64,000 bases of DNA from Tengunoibacter tsumagoiensis (GTDB lineage Bacteria; Chloroflexota; Ktedonobacteria; Ktedonobacterales; Ktedonobacteraceae). This document shows positions 1-8,119 of the stretch, in pieces. The position numbers and the translations under genes were made by a program. The number at the start of each line of letters is the position of its first letter. Position 1 is the stretch's first letter. A model generated the notes under the pieces. The model saw only the letters and a list, made by a program, of their open reading frames with translations. It was not told the DNA's origin and did not search any database. The stretch spans positions 1,426,001-1,490,000 of the forward strand of contig NZ_BIFR01000002.1 in assembly GCF_003967535.1 (NCBI RefSeq). Reading direction: 5' to 3'.

Positions 1-570
1 GAAAGCCACTTCGTGAAGAAGAATGTTTTCCCCAAGATGTGTTTGAATGTACTGATCAATCTCCTTGATTAGTTTCTGATTACGTTTCAGCCCAGGTTGA
101 TCCAACAAAGAGGTACGAGATGGTGTCTGAGATCTCTGCTCTGTGGCTGTGGGATGTGAGGGGCGAGGGGATTGCAGACGGGTGCGCTTCAGTTCCTCTT
201 GCAACTGGATTGAAACGTTGCTGATCTCTTGAAAAAGCTCATCGTCATCAATGGGTTTGAGAACATAACCATTGGCATGCAGGGTTATGGCCTGCCGTGC
301 ATATTGAAAATCTTGGTATCCGCTTACAAAAATAATCTTGAGGGAAGGTTGAAGCGTTCTGATCTGGCGAGCCAGTTCCAGCCCACTCATCCCAGGCATG
401 CGAATATCGGTTACCAGAAGATCTATGTGGTGCTGCTTAATGACCTGGAGTGCCTCGTAGCCAGATTTTACAGCAGCCAGTACTTCCATACGATAGCAGC
501 TCCACGGTACAAATTGCTCCATCCCGTGCAGATCTAGATCTTCATCGTCGACAAGCAAGACTTTAAACAC
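1..570 (-). CDS. YesN-type response regulator (receiver + start of AraC HTH), partial
   Basis: Cytoplasmic response regulator of a two-component system that probably controls the divergent sugar transporter. The frame is open from a GTG at 570, preceded by an AAGGGAG-type ribosome site, through the window edge (190 codons). Residues 1-120 form a receiver: VLLVDDED acidic pocket, phospho-acceptor Asp in LLVTDIRMPG, the FVSGY switch segment and the conserved Lys in VLKPID. A linker follows, and the last residues (IDQYIQTHLGENILLHEVA) begin an AraC/XylS helix-turn-helix. YesN family members pair with a YesM-type histidine kinase, which may lie beyond the left edge. The C-terminal DNA-binding half is outside the window. 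Confidence 0.9.
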   Translation of the reverse strand, partial: MFKVLLVDDEDLDLHGMEQFVPWSCYRMEVLAAVKSGYEALQVIKQHHIDLLVTDIRMPGMSGLELARQIRTLQPSLKIIFVSGYQDFQYARQAITLHANGYVLKPIDDDELFQEISNVSIQLQEELKRTRLQSPRPSHPTATEQRSQTPSRTSLLDQPGLKRNQKLIKEIDQYIQTHLGENILLHEVAF

Positions 571-711
571 GAGTCAATACTCCCTTGTATCAACAAGAAT
601 CTGGTTGCATGTATTGTAGCATATCATTTGAGCATATAAGATGCAGGCAATGGAAATTGTTCTCTCCAATGCTCAATAGTAAAGCATGGTCAGTTCTATA
701 GCAAGATAACC

Positions 712-740
712 GATCAACGATTTTTCGCACTTTTCAATGG
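712..740 (-). promoter_or_regulatory. Putative response-regulator operator, copy 1 (inverted)
   Basis: Read on the minus strand, this segment carries ATTGAAA and ATCGTTGA half-sites 20 bp apart, like the elements at 809, 7790 and 7833. It lies between the divergent regulator and transporter genes and faces the regulator. Direct repeats at a two-helical-turn spacing are typical of AraC-family targets. The link to this regulator is inferred. Confidence 0.55.
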
Positions 741-808
741 CGTTTGTGTATCCGGATTATCAGAGATAAGTGTTAGAGAAAGGGATATCGTAGGACGTTG
801 AAGAGATC

Positions 809-836
809 GTTGAAAAGTTTGAAGAATCGTTGATTT
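809..836 (+). promoter_or_regulatory. Putative response-regulator operator, copy 2
   Basis: GTTGAAAAGTTTGAAGAATC followed by GTTGATTT. ATCGTTGA occurs at 806 and again at 826, exactly 20 bp apart, with a further weaker half-site near 795. It is 78 bp upstream of the first permease start and nearly matches the two copies upstream of the secreted protein at 8120. The rest of the 571-914 spacer shows only AT-rich promoter-like sequence. Confidence 0.65.
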
Positions 837-914
837 GAACAGTGGTGCAACGCTCAAAAATATTCTACCATCTATTGCTAGAAAGTATATTCTCAGCGAT
901 GGGATGGAGAAGAT

Positions 915-1898
915 ATGAAATTACAGTCGCTGCCATCAGTTGAAATTGTCTCGTTGCCAAAGCCCTCGGCTCGCAAAGAAACCTTCTGGCGACGCCTGGG
1001 CCGTCAATGGGATTTACAGGTTATGGTCCTGCCAGGCATCATTCTATTGCTCATATTTAGCTATCTGCCGATGTGGGGAGTGCTGACAGCCTTTCAAGAC
1101 TATGATCTCTCGAGCGGTTTTTTTGCCAGTCCCTGGGTCGGCTTGAAGCACTTCCAGATATTGCTGACCGATCCTCTCTTTTTACCGGTCTTAAAAAATA
1201 CGATAGTGATCAGCATATTGCGGCTAGTCTTTGCTTTTCCTGCTCCTATTATACTTGCATTAATACTCAATGAGGTACGTCTGCCAGTTTTCAAACGGAT
1301 TGTACAGACCATCAGTTACCTACCACATTTTATGTCATGGGTAATTGTGGCGGGCCTGGTTATTTCCGCTCTGTCTGTGGACAATGGATCAGTGAATATG
1401 GCATTGCTGCAGTTGCGCATCATTCATGAACCAGTAAATTGGCTCTCGATACCGGAGTGCTTCTGGACTATCCTCATTACTACCGGCATCTGGAAAGAGA
1501 TTGGCTTCAGTTCTATCATCTATCTGGCTGCAATTGCTGGTGTAGACCCCAATCTGTACGAAGCGGCGGACATCGATGGTGCAGGGCGGTTGCGGCGCTT
1601 ATGGCATGTGACTTTGCCCTGTATTGTCCCAGTGATCACTATTTTTCTGATCTTGTCTGTGGGGCAGATCCTCAACGCGGGTTTTGAAGATATTCTCTTG
1701 TTGACCAATCGGGGAGATAACGCGATCCTGCGTGAGGTATCCGATGTCATCGATACATATGTGTATCGCGTTGGTTTGACTGATTTCCGCTACTCCTATG
1801 GCGTGGCTGTGGGATTGTTTAAATCGATTGTCAACGTCATCATGTTGGTGGTCGCTAACTTTCTAGCGCGTCGCCTGGGGGAGACAAGTTTATGGTAG
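915..1898 (+). CDS. Sugar ABC transporter permease, LplB type
   Basis: Inner-membrane permease of a carbohydrate-uptake (CUT1-like) ABC transporter, 327 aa. It has six hydrophobic segments, the first at about residues 38-60 (LPGIILLLIFSYLPMWGV). The cytoplasmic EAA loop (EAADIDGAGRLRRLWHVTLP), which docks with the ATPase, is near residue 215. The start has a GGAGA ribosome site 6 bp upstream. The gene overlaps the next permease by 7 bp and heads a transporter operon without its own ATPase. LplB/YtcP systems usually borrow a shared MsmX-like ATPase, so none is expected here. The family commonly imports oligosaccharides from plant or microbial polysaccharides; the substrate cannot be read from this protein. 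Confidence 0.9.
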   Translation: MKLQSLPSVEIVSLPKPSARKETFWRRLGRQWDLQVMVLPGIILLLIFSYLPMWGVLTAFQDYDLSSGFFASPWVGLKHFQILLTDPLFLPVLKNTIVISILRLVFAFPAPIILALILNEVRLPVFKRIVQTISYLPHFMSWVIVAGLVISALSVDNGSVNMALLQLRIIHEPVNWLSIPECFWTILITTGIWKEIGFSSIIYLAAIAGVDPNLYEAADIDGAGRLRRLWHVTLPCIVPVITIFLILSVGQILNAGFEDILLLTNRGDNAILREVSDVIDTYVYRVGLTDFRYSYGVAVGLFKSIVNVIMLVVANFLARRLGETSLW

Positions 1899-2854
1899 CA
1901 CAAAAATGGCAGCAGGACATTATAACGAAAAAGGGCCAAAGACCAGAAAAAAAAGCCCCAAAGCTGAAAAAACGAAGATTTGACGATATCGTCATCAGCC
2001 TGTTTGTCTATGCTACTCTGATCTTTGTCGCCTTCACGACGCTCTACCCGTTCTGGAATGCGTTGGTGATCTCGTTCAACGACGGTTTTGATGCCGCTAA
2101 CGGTGGCATCACGGTCTGGCCGCGTGTCTTTACACTGGACAACTATCGCCTGGTGTTTGCTGATAGCCGCCTGCTCAACTCGCTGGGTATCTCCATTGCA
2201 CGAACGGCAGTGGGAACGCTCATTTCGATGGTTGTAACGGGCATGATGGGCTATGCGCTGTCCAAGAAGTATCTAATCGGGCGTAAATTGTATATGACGC
2301 TCTGTATCATCACGCTCTATTTCGGAGGGGGATTGATCCCGACGTATCTGCTGATTCGTAATCTGGGTATGATCAATACGTTCTGGGTTCTGGTCCTTCC
2401 GAGTGCCGTCAACATCTGGAACATGATCATCTTTCGCACCTTTTTCCAAAACTTGCCAACAAGCCTGGAGGAATCGGCGCGGGTTGATGGATGCAATCAC
2501 ATCACGATGTTTCTACGCATCGTTTTCCCTCTCTCAAGTCCTGTGTTTGCCACTCTGGGGCTCTTCACCGCCGTTACTTACTGGAACTCGTGGTTTGACG
2601 CTAGTATTTATATCACCAGAGACAACCTGCTCCCAATGCAGAATTTATTGATTAACATCATCAATTCGGCCATCCCGCCGGATCAAATGAGGCAGATAGG
2701 AGGTGCTGCCGGCAATGTGCATATGGCGGGCGTGACCCAACGTTCACTGATGATGGCCACCATGATGATCGCCGTTCTTCCCATTGTGCTTGCCTATCCC
2801 TTCATTCAGAAGTACTTTGTGAAGGGCGTCCTGGTTGGCTCTTTGAAAGAATAA
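1892..2854 (+). CDS. Sugar ABC transporter permease, YtcP type
   Basis: Second permease subunit, 320 aa, partner of the preceding LplB-type subunit. The N-terminus is lysine-rich and cytoplasmic, then six membrane segments follow starting at about residue 35. The EAA loop (EESARVDGCNHITMFLRIVF) is near residue 195, and the tail ends YFVKGVLVGSLKE, typical of this subfamily. The start codon overlaps the end of the upstream gene with a GGAGA ribosome site inside it, which indicates translational coupling. The binding-protein gene follows after 53 bp. Confidence 0.9.
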   Translation: MVAQKWQQDIITKKGQRPEKKAPKLKKRRFDDIVISLFVYATLIFVAFTTLYPFWNALVISFNDGFDAANGGITVWPRVFTLDNYRLVFADSRLLNSLGISIARTAVGTLISMVVTGMMGYALSKKYLIGRKLYMTLCIITLYFGGGLIPTYLLIRNLGMINTFWVLVLPSAVNIWNMIIFRTFFQNLPTSLEESARVDGCNHITMFLRIVFPLSSPVFATLGLFTAVTYWNSWFDASIYITRDNLLPMQNLLINIINSAIPPDQMRQIGGAAGNVHMAGVTQRSLMMATMMIAVLPIVLAYPFIQKYFVKGVLVGSLKE

Positions 2855-2907
2855 TTTTATCCCAGTATGTTGCACCACCATCACGTTCACGATCAAGGAG
2901 GAAACAC

Positions 2908-4518
2908 TTGAAACACGCCTGTTTTAACCGTCGCATGACCAGTTTTGGTTTCTTGCTGGTCCTCCTCACGCTCTTCAGCAGCGCGTGCGGACCCAGCAAC
3001 AACACGACCTCGTCAACCAAAGCTGGCACTAATCAACCATTTTCGTTTAGCTTTTATGCCAACTACGATTGGCTTAGCTACTCGAAGAAATGGGGTCAAG
3101 ATGATGTATCGAAGTGGATACAACAGAACAAAAAAGTTACGATAGACTTTATCAACTCCAATGGGGCAGCGAAACAAAGGTTAAGTCAAATGATCGCAGC
3201 CGATGACCTGCCGGATGCGATGATGCTGGATCGCGGTCCAGATGTTGATCGCCTGGTGCAGGCCAACAAGCTAGTTCCCCTCGATCAGTACCTGGATAAA
3301 TATCCTAATATCAAGAAGTACATCGGCACAGAGACGCTGAACCTATTGCGCGCCAAAGATGGCCATATTTACCAGATTCCGAACTGGTATATTCAGAAGG
3401 GTGGGACCAACGGCCAGTACTGGACGGCGATCAATACGAAGATCTACAAAGAACTGGGTTCGCCCAGGCTGGAAACCTATAGTGATCTGGAGAGCTATTT
3501 GCAGCAGGTCAAGGCACGTTATCCCGGCGTCACGCCCCTGGAGATGTCGGCTGGCGGCTATGTCTATCTGTATCCGACATTCACCGAAAATCGCTCGCTA
3601 CAGAATATGTACATGTTTGGCTATCCCCAGAACAACAAGCTTGTCTCGATGTACGATGATCCTGCCTATCTGGAGAGCATGCAGTACACCAGCCGCCTCT
3701 TCCGCGAGAAACTGATCTCGCAGGACCTGTTCACGCAGACGCAGGACCAGGTAAAGGAGAAGGCCAATACAGGCAAGATCGCGGTCTATATTGGTTGGGA
3801 TGGTGGCGATGTGCTACAGGCGGCTAATAGCAACCTGAAAGGCACCGTTGATAATCCCGCGTACAAAGTGGTCTGGCCATTCTACAAAGCTGGCTTAAAC
3901 AAGGACAACATCAAGCCGGGAACCTTCTCGCGCGTGGGCTGGAACGTCAACGTGATTACCAAACAGGCAAAAGATCCCGAAGCGATCTTTGCCTACCTGG
4001 ATTGGGCGACCGGACCCGAGGGGCAGCGTGTCTTCACCTTTGGCCCTCAAGGACTGTTCTGGGATAAAACCGATAGCGATGGCGTTCCCATGTTGAACAG
4101 CAAATATGCCCAGGCCGATAAGAGCAAGCTGGATACCTATGGTCTTGGCCTTTACAACACGGTAGGTAACACAACCTTTGTCGATCATTGTAAGATTGTG
4201 ACAGATAACCAATTGCCCGCCGATCAGCGGAGCTGGGCTACCAATGCACAGGCAACTATTGTCTATAAGGCAACGACGGATGACACCCAGTTCGGATATA
4301 CGCAGAACGATCCCAATGGGGATATCACCGTGCTTATTCAGCGCATCAAAGATATCGATAAGCTCGCAATGGCCAAGATGGTCTTTGCTAAAAGCGATAG
4401 CGATGTCGCCTCGATCCTGGAGAAAGAGAAGCAGGATCTGCAAAACGCCGGGCTCGATAAGGTGCTGAACTTTGAGACACAGGCCTGGCAGAACAGCCTG
4501 AAATCCCTCAAAGGATAG
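2908..4518 (+). CDS. Sugar-binding lipoprotein of the ABC transporter
   Basis: Extracellular solute-binding protein family 1, 536 aa, the ~500-residue LplA/LipO-like size class that accompanies LplB/YtcP permeases. The N-terminus is a lipoprotein signal peptide: Arg, hydrophobic stretch LLVLLTLFSSAC, with the lipid-attachment Cys near residue 27. The mature part begins with a Thr/Ser-rich linker. I chose TTG at 2908 because AAGGAGG lies 6 bp upstream and the signal peptide begins directly after. It should capture an oligosaccharide at the cell surface and deliver it to the permeases. A strong hairpin follows the stop. Confidence 0.88.
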   Translation: MKHACFNRRMTSFGFLLVLLTLFSSACGPSNNTTSSTKAGTNQPFSFSFYANYDWLSYSKKWGQDDVSKWIQQNKKVTIDFINSNGAAKQRLSQMIAADDLPDAMMLDRGPDVDRLVQANKLVPLDQYLDKYPNIKKYIGTETLNLLRAKDGHIYQIPNWYIQKGGTNGQYWTAINTKIYKELGSPRLETYSDLESYLQQVKARYPGVTPLEMSAGGYVYLYPTFTENRSLQNMYMFGYPQNNKLVSMYDDPAYLESMQYTSRLFREKLISQDLFTQTQDQVKEKANTGKIAVYIGWDGGDVLQAANSNLKGTVDNPAYKVVWPFYKAGLNKDNIKPGTFSRVGWNVNVITKQAKDPEAIFAYLDWATGPEGQRVFTFGPQGLFWDKTDSDGVPMLNSKYAQADKSKLDTYGLGLYNTVGNTTFVDHCKIVTDNQLPADQRSWATNAQATIVYKATTDDTQFGYTQNDPNGDITVLIQRIKDIDKLAMAKMVFAKSDSDVASILEKEKQDLQNAGLDKVLNFETQAWQNSLKSLKG

Positions 4519-4533
4519 TTTCCCACTTTTGTT

Positions 4534-4593
4534 GGAAAAGGAAGAAGATTGATATGTCTGAATATATATCTTCTTCCTTTTCCTCAATTTTTT
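4534..4593 (+). terminator. Hairpin plus T-run after the binding-protein gene (attenuator)
   Basis: A perfect 16-bp stem (GGAAAAGGAAGAAGAT at 4534-4549, complement at 4568-4583) is followed by TCAATTTTTT. It sits between the binding protein and the next enzyme gene in the same orientation. It probably acts as a partial terminator so that the binding protein is made in excess over downstream enzymes. It also argues against any translation start inside it for the next gene. Confidence 0.75.
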
Positions 4594-4614
4594 GAAGAGT
4601 TTAAGGTGCGGAGT

Positions 4615-6567
4615 ATGACAGGACCAATCACAACGGTAAAAGCTTCTATTCCTCTGCTTCAGCCACCGCCCTGGGCACTATTGGAGCGGAAACTCATTGA
4701 AGTGATGGAACAGTCTGTGTATCCCTATCTCGCCAGATATACCCGCAGTGATGGCATGCTTATCTGGAGGGACGATCAACCGTATGAAACGCGTGATGGA
4801 GCCGATGATTTTTATGAAAGTTTTTATAACTGGGCGTTGCTGTATCTGCTGGGAGGTGCTGACCATCTGATAGAACTGGCCGAGCGTCAATGGGATGCAG
4901 TCACGCAGCAGTTGAGTCGGTTGGGGCTTGTCCACAAAGAGTACGAGCGAGGCTACGACCAGTTTCACCAGGGCGAGAGCTCCATCTATTTTTATTTTCT
5001 CTGCATGGCCGATCCCACGAATTCTCGTCTCATTGAGCGTGCAAAACGCTTTGCAGGCTTTTATGTGAACGAAGATCCCGATGCACAGAACTATGATCCC
5101 ATGCGCAGGTTGATCAGGGCACCTCATACTGGGAGCACAGGACCACGTTGGGGCTATTTCTATGACAAGGTAGCATATTCTTGGACGGCTGATATGGAGC
5201 CATACGGCCTGCCTTACCTGGATGTGGAGGGAGTTGGTAGTTATGAGGATTTGCGCGACTCTGTGCTAGCAGCACGTATGGGTGAGGTGATGCAGGAGCG
5301 TATGGGCAAGGGAGATGTCGCCACGAACCTGATTGTGACTAGCCTGGTGGCAAACGCCTATCTGCTGACTGGCGAGGAGAAGTACCGCCGCTGGATTGTG
5401 GAATATGTTGCTGCCTGGCAGGAACGAGCTCGGCAAAATGGCGGGTTACTCCCCGATAACGTTGGTCTCTCAGGACGAGTTGGCGAATATATCGACGGCA
5501 AATGGTATGGCGGACTCTACGGGTGGAGTTGGCCTCACGGCTACTATAACATCTGTATGGCAGCTATCGTCGGCGCTACAAGCGCGTTTCTGGTCACCGG
5601 AGAGAAAAAGTATCTCGATCTCCCACGAGCACAGATCGATTGCATACATAAACTTGGTCAGACCTACACTATTGGCGAACTGGCCTCCAGTGTGGGGCGC
5701 TTCTGGATCGAGATGCAACAGCAGTATGGTCCTGAGCGAACAATCTTTCTTGTTCCCTACCGCTACAACGATAACGGCTGGTTTGAATATCTCTCTCCGT
5801 CATCTGTCTATCCCGTATCCCTCTGGAACATGACTCAGGATAGTGAGGACTGGGCCCGTGTAGAGCAGGCGCGGCGAGCCAGCCTGGTGGACTGGTGCGA
5901 GGTCGTGCCGTTTCGCAACAAAGAGGATGCGGGACATGAACTGCCCTGGCTCTGTTTCTTGAAGGGCAAGAATCCTGCGTATCCCGAGCAGATCTTGAGC
6001 GAGAGTTACGGGCAGGTGGCGCGGCGTATGGAGATGATACGCTGCGACGACAGCGACCTGCGCCAGGTCAGCATCCACCACTGGCAGGAACTGAACCCTG
6101 TGCTCACAGAGGCGCTGGTGCAGTTGACTCTGGGCGCGCCTCAGATTATCTACAACGGTGGGCTGCTCATGTGCCAGATCAGGTACTTTGATGTACAGCG
6201 CAGGAGGCCTGGCCTGCCACCAGACGTGGCCGCACTGGTAGAAAAGATCGAGGAGGACCATATCGTCGTGCGCCTGCTCAATCTGAGCGTCTTTGACGAG
6301 CGAGACCTGCTGCTACAAGCGGGCGCATTCGGTGAACATGAGTTTCGCAATGTTCAGTATGCGGAGCGGTTGAGCCAATATCCTGGTCCCCACGGCCCGG
6401 CAGGATATGCCGCGCCCGAACTGAAGACCGAGAATCGAACGCTGAGTATGGCAGATCAACTGCTACGCGTCGTCTTGCCTCCAGCCAGCGAGATTACTCT
6501 CACCCTGGGAATAGCTCGTTTTGTGAACATTCCATCATATCGACAACCATGGGAGCGTTTATGCTGA
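4615..6567 (+). CDS. Putative (alpha/alpha)6-barrel carbohydrate-active enzyme
   Basis: 650-aa protein without signal peptide. I cannot place it in a named family. Repeated pairs of helices with Trp/Tyr/Gly-rich turns (WRDDQPYETRDGADDFYESF, YGGLYGWSWPHGYYNICMAA) and phrases such as LTGEEKYRRWIVEYV and VTGEKKYLD recall six-hairpin glycosidases such as the GH88/105/127 group, as does a C-terminal stretch that could be a beta-sandwich. Acidic residues in RDGADDFYE and the DNGW segment are candidate catalytic positions. The start at 4615 is preferred over the upstream open frame because that part lies inside the attenuator hairpin. It overlaps the next gene. Its likely role is intracellular cleavage of the imported oligosaccharide. 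Confidence 0.6.
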   Translation: MTGPITTVKASIPLLQPPPWALLERKLIEVMEQSVYPYLARYTRSDGMLIWRDDQPYETRDGADDFYESFYNWALLYLLGGADHLIELAERQWDAVTQQLSRLGLVHKEYERGYDQFHQGESSIYFYFLCMADPTNSRLIERAKRFAGFYVNEDPDAQNYDPMRRLIRAPHTGSTGPRWGYFYDKVAYSWTADMEPYGLPYLDVEGVGSYEDLRDSVLAARMGEVMQERMGKGDVATNLIVTSLVANAYLLTGEEKYRRWIVEYVAAWQERARQNGGLLPDNVGLSGRVGEYIDGKWYGGLYGWSWPHGYYNICMAAIVGATSAFLVTGEKKYLDLPRAQIDCIHKLGQTYTIGELASSVGRFWIEMQQQYGPERTIFLVPYRYNDNGWFEYLSPSSVYPVSLWNMTQDSEDWARVEQARRASLVDWCEVVPFRNKEDAGHELPWLCFLKGKNPAYPEQILSESYGQVARRMEMIRCDDSDLRQVSIHHWQELNPVLTEALVQLTLGAPQIIYNGGLLMCQIRYFDVQRRRPGLPPDVAALVEKIEEDHIVVRLLNLSVFDERDLLLQAGAFGEHEFRNVQYAERLSQYPGPHGPAGYAAPELKTENRTLSMADQLLRVVLPPASEITLTLGIARFVNIPSYRQPWERLC

Positions 6568-7544
6568 ACAATCATTTGCAACAGATGGTGGAGGTTGGAC
6601 AACGTGGCTTGAGGCTTCCTCGGCTGGCATTCGGAACCGCACCTCTGGCTAGTGCGCCCTCGTGGGGACCTGGGAACGTTATTCCAGAGGAGCAGGCCAG
6701 TCGCGCGCTCTCCTACGCCTTCGAACAGGGATTCACCTGGTTTGATACTGCTCCCAGCTATGGAGCAGGTATGGCCGAGATGCGCATGGGACAGTTTCTA
6801 CAGCAGGTGCCTCGACACCAGGTCCAGATTGCCACCAAAGTAGGATGGATTGCTGAAGGGAACACTGTGCACCGGGATTACAGCCGTGAGGGCGTACTGC
6901 GCAGCTTGGAGAAGAGCCTGAAGCGTCTCAGGGTTGACAGCGTGGACCTGCTCTATGTGCATGATCCTGACGAATACCAGCAACAGGTGTTGGATGAAAC
7001 CTTTCCTGCCCTTGCGGATCTACGCGCGCAGGGTGTGATCAAAGCCATCGGCGCGGGAATGAACCAGTGGCAGGTGCCGCTGGAATTTGCGAAACATGCT
7101 GATTTTGATTGTTTTCTGATCGCCGGGCGTTGGACCCTGCTGGAACAAAGTGCCCTGCCGTTGCTTGACCTCTGCTCTTCACGTGGAATAGCTATTTTCG
7201 CAGCAAGTATATATAACAGCGGTATCCTGGCAACAGGCTCGAGTAGCCAGGGGGCAAGCTATAATCATGCTCCAGCATCTCCCGCCATTAGAGCACATGT
7301 ACGTGCGATAGAAGAAATGTGTCATGCAAACGGTGTATTGCTGCAAAGCGCGGCCACGCAATATCCATTTGCGCATCCTGCAGTAAAAGCGTTAGTGGTT
7401 GGTTTCCAGTCCGATGTCCAGGTGAGGATGTGCCTAGATGCTCTGTGTGACCCTATCCCAACGGAGTTATGGGAGTGTTTACGATCCGAGGGATTGATAG
7501 CGCAGGAAGCGCCCCTGCCTGGAGGGCGCAAAGCGATGTCCTGA
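6561..7544 (+). CDS. Aldo/keto reductase, D-threo-aldose 1-dehydrogenase-like
   Basis: 327-aa NAD(P)-dependent TIM-barrel oxidoreductase. The AKR catalytic tetrad is visible: Asp62 and Tyr67 in FDTAPSYG, Lys93 in ATKVG, and His in LYVHDPD. Length and motifs (LAFGTAPLA near the N-terminus, IYNSGILATG) fit the branch that oxidises L-fucose, D-arabinose or L-galactose to the lactone. The start at 6561 has GGGAG just upstream and overlaps the previous gene as ATGCTGA, indicating coupling. Acting after the putative glycosidase, it would oxidise a released 6-deoxy- or aldose sugar. The exact sugar is inference. Confidence 0.82.
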   Translation: MLNNHLQQMVEVGQRGLRLPRLAFGTAPLASAPSWGPGNVIPEEQASRALSYAFEQGFTWFDTAPSYGAGMAEMRMGQFLQQVPRHQVQIATKVGWIAEGNTVHRDYSREGVLRSLEKSLKRLRVDSVDLLYVHDPDEYQQQVLDETFPALADLRAQGVIKAIGAGMNQWQVPLEFAKHADFDCFLIAGRWTLLEQSALPLLDLCSSRGIAIFAASIYNSGILATGSSSQGASYNHAPASPAIRAHVRAIEEMCHANGVLLQSAATQYPFAHPAVKALVVGFQSDVQVRMCLDALCDPIPTELWECLRSEGLIAQEAPLPGGRKAMS

Positions 7545-7758
7545 TTGCCGACGATGATGCCGTTGTGATCCTTCGGCTGATCATATCCCAGACCGCGCAA
7601 CAGACGCGTAGGTGCGAAGACTGGAAAGCCTTCAGTTCCCTGCGTATCCAGTGGGCTGAGACGTTAAACACTTCTTATCCACCAACGAAGAAGCCCAGCG
7701 CGAGTACGAAGCCTGGCGACAGCAGCAGAGCGAGAAGTTGTCAAGCGCGGATCTTTGA
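7526..7758 (+). pseudogene. Frame-disrupted remnant, possibly RraA/aldolase-like C-terminus
   Basis: After the reductase there are coding-looking pieces in two frames. Frame one reads SDVLIADDDAVVI (7532-7570), the pattern of RraA/HMG-aldolase-like proteins (GDVxVADDDGVVVxP). The other frame continues with PSADHIPDRATDA, a TAG at 7609, VRRLESLQFPAYPVG, a TGA at 7657, then DVKHFLSTNEEAQREYEAW and a stop at 7756. Two stops and a frame change mark it as decayed. The family assignment rests on one short motif. Confidence 0.4.
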
Positions 7759-7789
7759 AAGCGAGAAAGCAAGGAGACAGGCTCAGATC

Positions 7790-7817
7790 GTTGAAATGTT
7801 TGAGAAATCATTGATTT
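7790..7817 (+). promoter_or_regulatory. Putative response-regulator operator, copy 3
   Basis: GTTGAAATGTTTGAGAAATC then ATTGATTT, with half-sites ATCGTTGA at 7787 and ATCATTGA at 7807, 20 bp apart. It is followed after 43 bp by an almost identical copy, so both lie on the same DNA face four turns apart. Confidence 0.65.
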
Positions 7818-7832
7818 TATTGATGAGAGAGG

Positions 7833-7860
7833 GTTGAAATGTTTGAGAAATCGTTGATTT
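7833..7860 (+). promoter_or_regulatory. Putative response-regulator operator, copy 4
   Basis: GTTGAAATGTTTGAGAAATC then GTTGATTT. It differs from copy 3 at one base and from copy 2 at 809 at a few. It lies 260 bp upstream of the secreted protein. The rest of the leader (7861-8119) holds no gene I can support and probably includes the promoter and a long untranslated region. Confidence 0.65.
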
Positions 7861-8119
7861 GAGCACTAGCAGAAAACAAAAAAATCATTTACTCTCCTGA
7901 CAGAGTGACCTGCTGGCAAGGAAAATGATTGGGCCATGGGAGTTCTGCCAGTACCAGCAGCGGAAGGAGGCCAGGCACCAGACAACCCAAATGTATTCCA
8001 GGATTGATCCCATTTCATCATCCCGTGTAAGGGATATTGCGCATTCTCATCCTGCTGACCAGTACAGCATACCTCACGTTGTACACGCATCCTATCGAAG
8101 ATGAAAAGGAGTATTTGAG

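Noticed and set aside
229..537. Plus-strand 102-codon open frame at the left end
   Set aside because: It is antisense to a clear response regulator with receiver motifs on the minus strand.
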